A DNA stretch of 64,000 bases, from positions 2,294,001-2,358,000 of the forward strand of contig NZ_CP053748.1 in assembly GCF_024400215.1 (NCBI RefSeq), read 5' to 3'. Shown here piece by piece: positions 34,230 through 43,856 of this stretch (positions are counted from its first letter, which is position 1; the number at the start of each line of letters is the position of its first letter). The stretch is from Massilia sp. erpn (GTDB taxonomy: Bacteria > Pseudomonadota > Gammaproteobacteria > Burkholderiales > Burkholderiaceae_D). The translations under genes were made by a program, and so were the position numbers. The notes under the pieces are model-generated. The model ran no database searches. It was given only the letters and a program-made list of their open reading frames with translations, and had not been told where the DNA came from.

Positions 34230-34838
34230 ATGCTGACCTTCTACACCGCCAACACGCCCAACGGCCACAAGATCGCCATCGCCCTGCAGGAGCTGGAGCT
34301 GCCGCATGAAACCCGGCGCGTCGACCTGAACGCGGGCGAGCAGCATCGCGCGCCGTTCAGCGAGATGAGCCCCAACCACAAGATTCCGCTGCTGGTCGAT
34401 GGCGAGCAGGCCATCTTCGAATCGGGCGCGATCCTGATCCACCTGGCCGACAAGGTGGGGCGCCTGCTGCCGGCGCAAGGCGAAGCGCGCAGCCGCGTGC
34501 TGCAATGGCTGTTCCTGCAGGTGGCCCATATCGGCCCGATGCTGGGCCAACTCTGGTACTTCCGCCACGGCACCCAGGAACACAATGCCCAGGCCTTGGA
34601 ACGCTATGAGCGCGAGGTGCGCCGCCTGTATGGTGTGATGGAGGCGCAGCTGCAGCGCAGCGCATGGCTGGCCGGCGCGCAGTACTCGATCGCCGATGTG
34701 GCCACCTTCCCCTGGTTGCGCAGCTATCATGAACTGGGCCTCGACATCGCCGCCTGGCCGGCAGTGCAAGCCTGGCTGGCGCGCATCGAGCAGCGTCCCG
34801 CCGTGCAGCGCGCGCTGGCCGCGCAGCAAGGCGCATGA
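34230..34838 (+). CDS. Glutathione S-transferase family protein (GST 2)
   Basis: 202 residues. The N-terminal thioredoxin-like domain has NTPNGHKIAIALQELEL and KIPLLVDGEQAIFESGAILIHL, the pattern of YghU/YfcG-type GSTs that bind two glutathione molecules. The C-terminal helices include YSIADVATFPWLRSYHELGL. It is likely a disulfide-bond or peroxide reductase-like GST, inferred from this subgroup. ATG 34230 follows AATGAGGACTTTGCC. Divergent from a LysR regulator and overlapping the SMR gene by 4 bases (ATGA). Confidence 0.9.
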   Translation: MLTFYTANTPNGHKIAIALQELELPHETRRVDLNAGEQHRAPFSEMSPNHKIPLLVDGEQAIFESGAILIHLADKVGRLLPAQGEARSRVLQWLFLQVAHIGPMLGQLWYFRHGTQEHNAQALERYEREVRRLYGVMEAQLQRSAWLAGAQYSIADVATFPWLRSYHELGLDIAAWPAVQAWLARIEQRPAVQRALAAQQGA

Positions 34839-35158
34839 CGGTGGCCTGGCTCCTGCTGTTGGCCGCCGCCCTGGTCGACATTGCCATGGCCATCGCGCTC
34901 AAGTACGCCGATGGCTGGACCCGGCTCTGGCCCAGCATCCTGGGCCTGGCCTGCGCCAACGGTGCCATTGTGCTGCTGACCTTGGCGCTGCGCCAGCTTC
35001 CGGTCGGCACCGCCTTCGCCATCTTCACCGGCATCGGCGCGGCCGGCGCGGCCGTCCTCGGCATTCTGTTCTACGGCGAAAGCGCCGCCCCGCTGCGCCT
35101 GCTGCTGATCGCCGCCATCATCCTCGCCATCGCCGGCCTCAAGCTCACCCAGCCCTGA
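34835..35158 (+). CDS. Small multidrug resistance (SMR) family protein with Asp at the key site
   Basis: 107 residues, four helices, SMR/EmrE fold: KYADGWTRLWPSILGLACAN in helix 1-2, TLALRQLPVGTAFAIFTGIGAAGAAVLGILFYGE in helices 2-3. Aligned to EmrE on the conserved Lys and TRLWPS, the essential Glu-14 is Asp-15 here, and Tyr-60 and Trp-63 are both Phe (AFAIFTGIG). These residues form the substrate and proton site, so activity may be altered or depend on a partner. It overlaps the GST gene by 4 bases, so the two are translationally coupled. Confidence 0.87.
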   Translation: MTVAWLLLLAAALVDIAMAIALKYADGWTRLWPSILGLACANGAIVLLTLALRQLPVGTAFAIFTGIGAAGAAVLGILFYGESAAPLRLLLIAAIILAIAGLKLTQP

Positions 35159-35163
35159 CTATG

Positions 35164-35215
35164 GCTGAGTCCCTGTCCGATTGGGGTCTGACCCCAAGGT
35201 GGACACGGGCTCGGC
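35164..35215. repeat. GGGGTC/GACCCC palindromic element (copy C)
   Basis: Outer arms GCTGAGTCCCTGTCC and GGACACGGGCTCGGC, inner TTGGGGTC-T-GACCCCAA. The left arm is of GATT type and the right arm of ACC type, as in copies A and D. It starts six bases after the SMR stop codon and precedes the terminator. Confidence 0.9.
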
Positions 35216-35219
35216 AATG

Positions 35220-35257
35220 AAAAAAGCCACGCTGCGTTGCCGCGGCGTGGCTTTTTT
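35220..35257. terminator. Bidirectional terminator between SMR and S46 peptidase genes
   Basis: AAAAAAGCCACGC ... GCGTGGCTTTTTT: 7-8 bp stem with A run before and T run after, so both convergent transcripts meet a hairpin with U run. Confidence 0.9.
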
Positions 35258-35275
35258 GTCGGGAAGGGAGCGGGA

Positions 35276-37435
35276 TTACTCGGCGCTCATTTCCTCCAGC
35301 AGGTTGTTGGCCTTGTCGATGTGCTTCATATTCCACAGCATGTAGCGCAGGTCGACCTGGATGTCGCGGGTGTTGGCCTTGTTGAAGTCCCAGTCGGAGA
35401 TGATGGAGTCCAGCGTGCCGTCGAAGGCCAGGCCTACCAGCTCGGCTTTCGAGTTCAGCGCGGCGGAACCGGAGTTGCCGCCGGTGATGTCCAGCGTCGC
35501 CAGGAAGTTGACCGGCACGGTCTTCAGCTTAGGATCGACGAACTTGCCGAAGTCCTTGTTCTTGATGGCTTCCAGCTGGGCTTTCGGCGCATTGAACTCG
35601 CCTTCGCCGGTGGCTTTGGCGGCCACGCCGTTGACGGTGGTGAAGGCGGTCCAGGTGGTGCCGTCGGCGCCGTGGTCGCGGCCGGCGATCTTGCCGAAGG
35701 TCACGCGCAGGGTGCTGTTGGCGTCCGGGTACACGGCTTGGCCCTTGGTCTTCATGAAGGCGATCTTCGCTTTCATGTAGCTGCCGTAGGCTTGCTGAAT
35801 ATTGCCGGCCAGTTCCTCGTCCTTGGCTTCTTCCTTCAAGCCTTCTTCATACATGGCGACGGCGGCTTTGATGAAGCTGTCGTTGCTGGCCTTGAAGTCG
35901 GCTGGCGATTTGTCCAGCCAGGCGGCGCGCTCTTTGGCGTCGCCCAGCTTGCTGCCTGCGTACAGGGTGTCGATGGCGGCTTTCAGTTCCGCTTCGCTCA
36001 TGCCGGCTTTCAGGCCGAGGGCGGCGTTGAAGGAGGCGTTATGCTCAGCGGCTGGCTGGGCCAGGTAGTTTTTCAGGTGGTGCAGGACCAGGGCCTTGTC
36101 CACTTTCTCGTCATAGGTACGCACCAGGCCCGCAACGCTGGACTTGAAGCGCGGCAGGTCGCGCACCTGGTAGCCGGCTTTGCGCTCAGCGTCCGGTTTC
36201 TGGGTTTCGTTCGCCAGGCGGTACAGCGAGCGGGCGCTGCTCAGCAGGCGTGGCTGGCCGTAGGACAGGTTGAAATCGCGCTTGGTTTCGGCGTCGCGCT
36301 GGGCGATCAGTTTTTCCACGCGTTCGATGTCGGCGCCGAATTCCTTCTGGCGCTGAGGATTGCCATTGACCCAGGCTTTCAGCTCATTCTGCTGGGCGGT
36401 CTTGCGCGCCAGGAAGTCGCTGCCCGCGTAGGAGTTCAGCATGCCCTGGCGGTTTTTGTAGTAGTTGTTGATGCTGGCAACCTGGCCCGCGTATTTCAGG
36501 GCGGCGTCCTTGTCATCCTTGGTTTCGCGCGCGATGATCGCCAGGTTTTCGCCCGACGCCTTCACGAAGGCGGGATAGTTCCAGTCGAAGGTGTACGCCA
36601 CTTCCGATGGCAGGCGGTGGCGGTTGGTGCGGCCTGGGTAGCCCAGCACCATCACGAAGTCGCCTTCCTTCACGCCTTCCTTGGCCAGTTTCAGGTGGTG
36701 CTTCGGCACGTAAGGCACATTGTCTTCGCTGTAGTCGGCGGCCTTGCCATCCTTGCTCACGTAAGCGCGGTAGAAGCCGTAGTCGCCGGTGTGGCGCGGC
36801 CACATCCAGTTGTCGGTGTCGCCGCCGAATTTGCCCACGCCGGCCGGTGGCGCGTGCACCAGGCGCACGTCGCGGATTTCCAGCTGCTTGATCTTGTAGA
36901 ACTCCAGGCCGCCGTAGAAGGAGGATACGGTGCAGCGGTGGCCGGCGTCTTTTTCGCACTCGGCCACGATGGCTTTCTGGTTCTTCTCGATGGCGTCGGA
37001 GCGCTGCTTGCCGCTCAGCTTGGCCACGTCGGCGGTAACGACCTTGTCGGTCACGTTCAGCACTTCGGTGGTGACGAAGATGCGGCTGCCCGGTGCGGCC
37101 GGCAGTTCTTCTTTCAGGCTGCGGGCCACGAAGCCGTTGGCCAGCAGATCGCGCTCAGGACGGGAGTTCTGCGCCACGCTGTTGTACACGCAGTGGTGGT
37201 TGGTCACCACCAGGCCTTGCGGCGAGACGAAGGAGGCCGAGCAGCCGCCCAGGCTGACGATGGCGCCCATCGGGAATTCGGTCAGCTTGGTCAGCGAGGC
37301 CGGGTCCAGTTTCAGGCCGGCGGCTTTCAGATCCTTGGCGACCTGGGGCAGCTGTTGCGGCATCCACATGCCTTCGTCGGCATAGGCGGCGGAAGCGGTG
37401 CTCAGGACGGCGAGCGCGATCAGTGTTTTTTTCAT
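35276..37435 (-). CDS. S46 family dipeptidyl peptidase, DPP7 type
   Basis: 719 residues from ATG 37435, with a signal peptide about 1-19 (ALAVLSTASAAYA) for export to the periplasm. S46 enzymes are exopeptidases that release N-terminal dipeptides. The catalytic His is in VVTNHHCVY (80/81), Asp in the GGDTDNWMWPRHTGDY region and Ser-655 in ITGGNSGSAAL. Position 673 (AFDGT) is Gly, as in DPP7, which accepts hydrophobic P1 residues, rather than the Arg of Asp/Glu-specific DPP11. The in-frame start at 37504 would destroy the signal peptide. Transcribed alone, ending at a bidirectional terminator. Confidence 0.93.
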   Translation of the reverse strand: MKKTLIALAVLSTASAAYADEGMWMPQQLPQVAKDLKAAGLKLDPASLTKLTEFPMGAIVSLGGCSASFVSPQGLVVTNHHCVYNSVAQNSRPERDLLANGFVARSLKEELPAAPGSRIFVTTEVLNVTDKVVTADVAKLSGKQRSDAIEKNQKAIVAECEKDAGHRCTVSSFYGGLEFYKIKQLEIRDVRLVHAPPAGVGKFGGDTDNWMWPRHTGDYGFYRAYVSKDGKAADYSEDNVPYVPKHHLKLAKEGVKEGDFVMVLGYPGRTNRHRLPSEVAYTFDWNYPAFVKASGENLAIIARETKDDKDAALKYAGQVASINNYYKNRQGMLNSYAGSDFLARKTAQQNELKAWVNGNPQRQKEFGADIERVEKLIAQRDAETKRDFNLSYGQPRLLSSARSLYRLANETQKPDAERKAGYQVRDLPRFKSSVAGLVRTYDEKVDKALVLHHLKNYLAQPAAEHNASFNAALGLKAGMSEAELKAAIDTLYAGSKLGDAKERAAWLDKSPADFKASNDSFIKAAVAMYEEGLKEEAKDEELAGNIQQAYGSYMKAKIAFMKTKGQAVYPDANSTLRVTFGKIAGRDHGADGTTWTAFTTVNGVAAKATGEGEFNAPKAQLEAIKNKDFGKFVDPKLKTVPVNFLATLDITGGNSGSAALNSKAELVGLAFDGTLDSIISDWDFNKANTRDIQVDLRYMLWNMKHIDKANNLLEEMSAE

Positions 37436-37659
37436 GCGATTGTGTGATTGGATGAATGAAGTGGTCGAAGCGGCACTTGCTCTTTTGACGTGAGTGAAGA
37501 GCATCCGTGAGTATCCGCACCGTGCAGGAATTCGTCAACACCAAAATCGGGGCTAAACGCTGAAGGAAATTCGGTATTTTGCGGCTTGTGCCGTGGGCGT
37601 CCGCGCGCTCCAGGGCGGCGGCAGGCATGTGGCGCCGAATATTGTTGCGTTGCACAATG

Positions 37660-37686
37660 AAAAAAGCCAACGCGGCTGGCGTTGGC
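37660..37686 (-). terminator. Terminator after GlsB-type gene
   Basis: Reverse strand GCCAACGCCAGCCGCGTTGGC followed by six T, 24 bases past the stop codon of the 37710-37979 gene. Confidence 0.88.
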
Positions 37687-37709
37687 TGGAAGCGGGCGGT
37701 GGCGCGCCG

Positions 37710-37979
37710 TCAGCGCACGCGGCCGCGGAAGATCAGGTTGACGATGGCCAGCAGGATGACGGCGCCGAGGAAGGACACCAGCAGCGACATCAGGCTGAAA
37801 TCGTCGGCATTGATGGTGCCGGCGCCAAACAGGGGCGACAGGAGCCAGCCACCCAGCAGGGCGCCGATGATGCCGACCACGACATTCAGGAACAGTCCCT
37901 GTTGCGCGTCGGTTCGCATCACGAGGCTGGCCAGCCAGCCCAGGATGCCGCCTACAACAATCCAGATAATGAAGCTCAT
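37710..37979 (-). CDS. GlsB/YeaQ/YmgE family membrane protein
   Basis: 89 residues, three hydrophobic helices with Gly-rich faces: IIWIVVGGILGWLASLVM, LFLNVVVGIIGALLGGWLLSPLF and SLLVSFLGAVILLAIVNLIF. This is the transglycosylase-associated / GlsB stress family, small inner-membrane proteins of unknown mechanism often induced by stress. I chose ATG 37979 because AAGGGGA is seven bases upstream of it; the ATG at 37985 overlaps that site. Stands alone with its own terminator. Confidence 0.9.
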   Translation of the reverse strand: MSFIIWIVVGGILGWLASLVMRTDAQQGLFLNVVVGIIGALLGGWLLSPLFGAGTINADDFSLMSLLVSFLGAVILLAIVNLIFRGRVR

Positions 37980-38095
37980 GTTCATTCCCCTTCAGATAGT
38001 TGACGAAAGGCCACCGGGCACAGCCCGGCCCTGCTTACAGTGTACCTCGTCCGCCCGCCGCCGCTTGGTGCGTCAGCGTACCGTGCGGGGCGATG

Positions 38096-38129
38096 AAAAA
38101 GCCCCCGGGCTCGGGGGAGCGCCGGGGGC
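38096..38129 (-). terminator. Terminator of the b561-YceI operon
   Basis: Reverse strand GCCCCCGG ... CCGGGGGC followed by five T, 24 bases after the stop codon of YceI 3. Confidence 0.85.
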
Positions 38130-38152
38130 GAGGAGGGGTTCGGTACGGGGGC

Positions 38153-38722
38153 TTATTCGGCCTTGATGGCTTCCACCTGGATTGCCAGTTTCACTTCCGG
38201 CGCGAAGGCCGGGGTGGCGTAGTTCAGGCCGAAGTCGGTGCGCTTGAATTCGGCGCTGGCGTCGGCGCCGCACACTTCGCGTTTCAGGCGCGGGTGCATG
38301 ATGCATTTGAATTTGTTGACCGTCAGCGTCACCGGCTTGGTCACGCCGAGCATGGTCAATTCGCCATTCACGGCCACCAGCTTGTCGCCTTCGAATTTGA
38401 AGGATTTGCTCTGGTAAGTCACTTTCGGGAATTTCTCGACATTGAACATCTCAGGCTTGCGCGCATGGGCGTTCATCGATTCCAGGCCGAAGTCGACCGA
38501 GGCGGCATCAATCACGATATCCAGGCTGCCGGTCTTGGCGGCGCGGTCCAGCTGCACGGTGCCGGTGGTCTTGCCGAACTTGCCGCGCCAGACGGACAGG
38601 CCCATATGGTCTGCCTCGAAGCTGGGGTAGGTGTGGGTCGGGTCGATGTTATAGGTGTCCGCCAGGGCGGAACCGGTAGCGGCGGCGGCGATCAGACCGG
38701 CGATCAAAAGCTTGGATTTCAT
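38153..38722 (-). CDS. YceI family periplasmic protein (YceI 3)
   Basis: 189 residues with a signal peptide (about 1-21, LIAAAATGSALA). The YceI barrel reads YNIDPTHTYPSFEADHMGLS, VWRGKFGKTTGTVQLDRAA, MFNVEKFPKVTYQSKSF and ELTMLGVTKPVTLTVNKF. It is clearly closer to YceI 1 (21811-22383) than to its immediate neighbour YceI 2, sharing the FEADHMG segment and the C-terminal CIMHPRLKREVCGAD Cys pair. It is last in the b561-YceI-YceI operon, 21 bases after YceI 2. Proteins of this type bind isoprenoid-like ligands; here the ligand is unknown. Confidence 0.93.
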   Translation of the reverse strand: MKSKLLIAGLIAAAATGSALADTYNIDPTHTYPSFEADHMGLSVWRGKFGKTTGTVQLDRAAKTGSLDIVIDAASVDFGLESMNAHARKPEMFNVEKFPKVTYQSKSFKFEGDKLVAVNGELTMLGVTKPVTLTVNKFKCIMHPRLKREVCGADASAEFKRTDFGLNYATPAFAPEVKLAIQVEAIKAE

Positions 38723-38743
38723 TGAGTCTCCTGTGCGTGCGGG

Positions 38744-39295
38744 TTATTGGGCTACAACGTGGAACTTGATGGTGACTTCGTCGGCGACCATGCCGGTGTC
38801 CTTCCATTCGCCTTCGCCGATGTTGAAGGCCAGGCGTTTGATCGGCAGCGCGCCTTCAAATACTTGCTTGCCGCCTTCGGTCTTGACGGTGATGGGGAAG
38901 GTGACGTCGGCGGTTTTGCCCTTGATCGACAGCTTGCCGCTGACATTCAGCTTGCCGGCGCCGGCGCTCTTGATGGCGCTGGAGACGAAAGTCGCTTTCG
39001 GGAACTGGGCCGAATTGAACCATTCCTTCTTCGCCACTTCCTTGTTCATTTCCGCTTCGCCGAGATCGAGGCTGGCGGTGTCCACTTCGACCGAGGCTTT
39101 GGAGGCGTCCGGGGTGGCGGCGTTATAGTCGATGACGATATTGTGCTTCTTGAACTTGGATTCGACCGGCACATTCATCTGCTTGAACACGGCCGACACG
39201 CTGGTCTTGGCCGGATCGGTCTTCAGCACGGCGGCGCCAGCCACCAGGGACACGCCCAGCAGGGAAGCGAGCAATACGCGTTGGGTGATTTTCAT
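38744..39295 (-). CDS. YceI family periplasmic protein (YceI 2)
   Basis: 183 residues from ATG 39295 (ACAGGAGTTTCT upstream). Signal peptide about 1-21 (LLGVSLVAGAA). The barrel has VSAVFKQMNVPVESKFKKHN, EWFNSAQFPKATFVSSAIKS, KLSIKGKTADVTFPITV and a C-terminal DTGMVADEVTIKFHVVAQ. It is a more divergent subtype than YceI 1 and 3. It lies between the cytochrome b561 gene (23-base gap) and YceI 3. The b561-YceI association suggests redox-linked handling of a lipid or quinone-like ligand in the periplasm. Confidence 0.92.
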   Translation of the reverse strand: MKITQRVLLASLLGVSLVAGAAVLKTDPAKTSVSAVFKQMNVPVESKFKKHNIVIDYNAATPDASKASVEVDTASLDLGEAEMNKEVAKKEWFNSAQFPKATFVSSAIKSAGAGKLNVSGKLSIKGKTADVTFPITVKTEGGKQVFEGALPIKRLAFNIGEGEWKDTGMVADEVTIKFHVVAQ

Positions 39296-39318
39296 AGAAA
39301 CTCCTGTCAGTGGTGGAA

Positions 39319-39843
39319 TCAGGGCAGCATGCGGCGCAGCACGCCGTCGCGGTCGATGAACTGGTGCTTCAGGGCGGCGCCCACATGCAGGGCGACGGCG
39401 CCGGCCAGCAGCATATTCAGCCAGTAGTGCACGGCTTTCAGCACGGGCTTCCATTCGGCATTCGGCTCGAAGGCGGCGGGAATCTGGAACAGGCCAAGAT
39501 AGACCACCGGCACGCCGGCCGCCGTGGTGTACAGGTAGCCGGTGATGGGCACGGCGAAGATCAAGAGGTACAGCAGGGCGTGGGTGGCGTCGGCCGCCTT
39601 CACCTGCCATTGCGGCATGCTGGCCGGCGGCGCGGGCGGCCGGTTGGCCTTGCGCCACAGCACGCGGATCACGGCCAGGGCGAGCACGGTGATGCCCAGC
39701 CATTTATGCCAGGAATAGTATTTGAGTTTGGTCGGCGTCAGGCCGGGAATGTCGGTCATGATCACGCCCAGCGCGAAGGCGGCGATGATCAGCAAGGCGG
39801 TGAGCCAGTGCAGCAGGATGGCAGGTTTGGTGTAGCGGTCCAT
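39319..39843 (-). CDS. Cytochrome b561 family protein
   Basis: 174 residues, four membrane helices. Candidate haem-ligand His residues are His-12 (ILLHWLTAL), His-46 (YYSWHKWLG), His-88 (DATHALLYL) and His-153 (AVALHVGAAL), the pattern of prokaryotic CybB-type b561. It shuttles electrons between quinol and periplasmic acceptors, including superoxide in the E. coli enzyme. It is first in an operon with two YceI genes, as in E. coli yceJ-yceI. An AT-rich promoter region with TAGT-N10-ACTA symmetry lies just upstream (39862-39880). Confidence 0.93.
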   Translation of the reverse strand: MDRYTKPAILLHWLTALLIIAAFALGVIMTDIPGLTPTKLKYYSWHKWLGITVLALAVIRVLWRKANRPPAPPASMPQWQVKAADATHALLYLLIFAVPITGYLYTTAAGVPVVYLGLFQIPAAFEPNAEWKPVLKAVHYWLNMLLAGAVALHVGAALKHQFIDRDGVLRRMLP

Positions 39844-39923
39844 TGGCGTTTCCCGGATTTAATAGTACTTACTAGGACTAAATATACCAAAGAAACGCCG
39901 CGCGTGCTTTTTTGCACGCGGGA

Positions 39924-39988
39924 GTCGCCGGCATTTCTGGTGCCGGCATATGCCGGAACAGCCCAGAAGATAACCGAATGCCGGCGGC
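39924..39988. repeat. Multi-hairpin GCCGGCAT element
   Basis: The outer arms GTCGCCGGCATT (39924-39935) and AATGCCGGCGGC (39977-39988) pair with one mismatch. Inside are TCTGG / CCAGA and the perfect palindrome CCGGCATATGCCGG. It lies between purB and the b561 operon and could end purB transcription or be a REP-like element of a second family. A separate CGCGTGC-TTTTTT-GCACGCG hairpin adjoins at 39901-39920. Confidence 0.55.
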
Positions 39989-40045
39989 TTTACCTTAAGA
40001 CCAGCTTTAAGAGGCCTCAAGGGCCGGTCCCAAGGCGGGCAGGGC

Positions 40046-41558
<1,513 letters not shown>

Positions 41559-41586
41559 GACATCTGATCTTCCCTCTCAGGTGTCT

Positions 41587-42198
41587 ATGAAACTTATCGG
41601 TTCACTCGCCAGTCCTTATGTGCGCAAAGTGCGCGTCGTGCTGGCGGAAAAGAAGCTTGACTGCCAGTTCGTGTTGGAAAACGTGTGGGTGCCGGAAACC
41701 ACCATCCAGGACTTGAATCCGCTCGGCAAAGTACCTTGCCTGGTCATGGAAGACGGTTATGTGATGCAGGACTCGCGCGTCATCGTCGAATACCTCGATA
41801 CCCTGACCCCGGTCGGCAAGCTGCTGCCGCCGAACGGCCGCGAACGCGCCGACATCAAGTGCTGGGAAGCCCTGGCCGACGGCGTGCTGGACGCCGGCGT
41901 CCTGGTGCGCCTGGAGCGCACCCAGCGTCCGCCCGAGCTGCAAAGCGCCGCCTGGGTCGCGCGCCAGCTGCTGAAAGTCGAACGCGGCCTGGCGGCCATG
42001 GAGCAGCGCCTGGGCGACAGCCCCTTCTGCGCCGGCAACCACTATTCGCTGGCCGATGTGGCCGTCGGTTGCGCGCTGGGCTGGCTGAGCTTCCGCTTCC
42101 CCGACATCGCCTGGCGCGAGAGCCATCCGAACCTGGTCCGCCTGTTCGACAAGCTGTCCGAACGTCCCTCCTTCAAGGATACCGTGCCGCAGGCTTGA
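41587..42198 (+). CDS. Glutathione S-transferase family protein (GST 3)
   Basis: 203 residues. The N-terminus MKLIGSLASPYVRKVRVVLAEKK has the S-P-Y/F-x-R-K-V-R active-site pattern of YibF/stringent-starvation-like GSTs. The glutathione-binding part is GKVPCLVMEDGYVMQDSRVIVEYLD, with Asp-Ser instead of the usual Glu-Ser. The C-terminal domain has HYSLADVAVGCALGWLSFRFP. The substrate is unknown. ATG 41587 lies 22 bases after the predicted start site. Convergent with the PfkB kinase gene; stops are only 22 bases apart with no clear hairpin between. Confidence 0.92.
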   Translation: MKLIGSLASPYVRKVRVVLAEKKLDCQFVLENVWVPETTIQDLNPLGKVPCLVMEDGYVMQDSRVIVEYLDTLTPVGKLLPPNGRERADIKCWEALADGVLDAGVLVRLERTQRPPELQSAAWVARQLLKVERGLAAMEQRLGDSPFCAGNHYSLADVAVGCALGWLSFRFPDIAWRESHPNLVRLFDKLSERPSFKDTVPQA

Positions 42199-42220
42199 TG
42201 CCTGCCGGGCAGGGCAGCGC

Positions 42221-43162
42221 TCAGCGCGAGCGCCAGCCCGCCAGCCACGGCGCGTAAAATTCCAGGTCCGGCGGCACGGCGCCCGCGATGCCGCAGATGG
42301 CGGCGGCGAAGGCATGCGCGCGCGCCAGCGTCAGCGGCAGCGGCCAGCCTTGCAGGCGGCCGAACAGGAACACCGCGGCAAAGGCGTCGCCGGCGCCGAC
42401 GGTATCGATGAAGTGGGCCGGCGCCACGCCGTCATGCGCGCCATGGATCTGGCCTTCGCCATCGAAATACACGGCGCCGCGCGCGCCCAGCGTGACCAGC
42501 AGGCCTTGCAGGGCGAAGCGGCGCTGCAGGGCGCGGCAGGCCTCGGCTGCCGCCGCCTCTTCCGGCCGCGCCGCCGCGCCCGCCGGCAAGCCCGGTGCAT
42601 AGCATTTGAACAGGTGGTCCAGCTCTTCCTCGTTGACTTTCACGATGTCGGCCAATTGCAGCGACTCGTCGATGGTGCGCGCGGCGAACTGGCCTTCGCG
42701 CAGGTTCAGGTCGAGAAAGCGGGTGGCGTCGCTCGCTTGCAGCAGGCGCAGCAAGGTGTTGCGCGATTGCGTGCTGCGCTGGGCCAGGGTGCCGAAATAG
42801 ATGGTGGCGGCGGGATACTGCTCCAGCGCGGCCAGCGCCGGCCGCGCCTCGATATGGTCGTAAGCCTGTTCCGGCAGCACGATGAAGCGGTGGCCCTGCG
42901 GCGTGCGCTTGACCATCACGCGGCCGGTGGGCGCGCGCGCATCGAGCTGCACGCCGTCGCCGCTGAGGCCGAAGCGGCGGAATTCGGAACGGATCAAGCC
43001 GCCGTGCTCGTCCAGGCCGGTGCGCGTGATCATGAGGGGGGATGTGCCAAACGCGGCCAGATTGCGCGCCACATTGAACGGCGCACCGCCGACCACCTGC
43101 TCGCTGAGGAAATCGTCCACCAGCGCTTCGCCGTATACGGCTACCTGCCCGCTTTCGCCCAT
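42221..43162 (-). CDS. PfkB family carbohydrate kinase
   Basis: 313 residues, ribokinase/PfkB fold. The N-terminal signature EQVVGGAPFNVARNLAAFG (21-39) and the C-terminal DTVGAGDAFAAVFL (253-266, catalytic base Asp-259) are both present. The nearest known activities are fructokinase and related sugar or nucleoside kinases; the substrate is not determined. It stands alone, downstream of bacterioferritin on the same strand but separated by that gene's terminator. Start codon ATG at 43162. Confidence 0.88.
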   Translation of the reverse strand: MGESGQVAVYGEALVDDFLSEQVVGGAPFNVARNLAAFGTSPLMITRTGLDEHGGLIRSEFRRFGLSGDGVQLDARAPTGRVMVKRTPQGHRFIVLPEQAYDHIEARPALAALEQYPAATIYFGTLAQRSTQSRNTLLRLLQASDATRFLDLNLREGQFAARTIDESLQLADIVKVNEEELDHLFKCYAPGLPAGAAARPEEAAAAEACRALQRRFALQGLLVTLGARGAVYFDGEGQIHGAHDGVAPAHFIDTVGAGDAFAAVFLFGRLQGWPLPLTLARAHAFAAAICGIAGAVPPDLEFYAPWLAGWRSR

Positions 43163-43178
43163 GTCTAGCCGTCAGGAT

Positions 43179-43205
43179 AAAAAAAAGGCCGCCTTCGCGG
43201 CGGCC
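43179..43205 (-). terminator. Terminator after bacterioferritin gene
   Basis: Reverse strand GGCCGCC-GCGAA-GGCGGCC followed by eight T, 9 bases after the bfr stop codon. Confidence 0.93.
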
Positions 43206-43213
43206 TGGTTGGC

Positions 43214-43690
43214 TTACTCTTCTTCTGCCATCTGGCTTTGCAGGTAGTTTTGAATACCGATCTTGCCGATCAGGTCGATCTGGGTTTCCAGCCAGTCGAT
43301 GTGTTCTTCGGTATCTTCCAGAATTTCCAGCAGCAGGTCGCGTGAGACATAATCGCCCACTTTTTCCGCCTGCGCAATGCCTTCCTTGACTGTGGCGTGG
43401 GCGCCGCGTTCCAGCTTCAGGTCGCATCCCAGCATTTCCTCGGTGTTCTCGCCGATCAGCAGCTTGTGCAGAGCTTGCAGATTGGGCAGGCCGTCCAGCA
43501 TCAGGATGCGGTCGATCAGTTTGTCGGCGTGTTTCATTTCGCCGATCGATTCCTGATACTCCTTCTTGCCCAGCTTTTCAAAGCCCCAGTGGCGGTACAT
43601 GCGGGCATGCAGGAAGTATTGGTTGATCGCGGTCAGTTCATTGGTCAGCTGAGCATTCAGCAGACGGATGACGTCTTTATCGCCCTTCAT
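43214..43690 (-). CDS. bfr: Bacterioferritin
   Basis: 158 residues, close to E. coli Bfr. The 24-mer stores ferric iron and binds haem between subunits. Ferroxidase ligands Glu-18, Glu-51, His-54, and the Glu-94 and Glu-127/His-130 equivalents ([22 protein letters not shown]) are present, and Met-52 (GEMKHAD) is the axial haem ligand. The start at [15 protein letters not shown] is the family N-terminus; the longer frame upstream is spurious. Divergent from the TonB receptor with a Fur-box-like site in the gap. Its partner Bfd is at 47826. Confidence 0.97.
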   Translation of the reverse strand: MKGDKDVIRLLNAQLTNELTAINQYFLHARMYRHWGFEKLGKKEYQESIGEMKHADKLIDRILMLDGLPNLQALHKLLIGENTEEMLGCDLKLERGAHATVKEGIAQAEKVGDYVSRDLLLEILEDTEEHIDWLETQIDLIGKIGIQNYLQSQMAEEE

Positions 43691-43782
43691 GTGTGGCTTT
43701 CTTATTTGGTGGTTAATGCTGCCATTCTGCCACGCGCAGCTGTTGTACGTAAGTTGCACGGCCAAGACAGGATTGCTAACGT

Positions 43783-43803
43783 AAATGAAAACCATTATCA
43801 TTT
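43783..43803. promoter_or_regulatory. Fur box upstream of the TonB receptor
   Basis: Read on the reverse strand, TGATAAT-G-GTTTTCA fits the 7-1-7 Fur model TGATAAT-n-ATTATCA at 12 of 14 positions. It lies 54 bases before the receptor ATG and 93 bases before bfr on the other side, so iron-dependent repression of the receptor is expected. Confidence 0.75.
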
Positions 43804-43856
43804 GCGTTTTATCCGCCTCGCAAGTCCTTGTTTTTACAATAACTCAGGAAGAAGAA

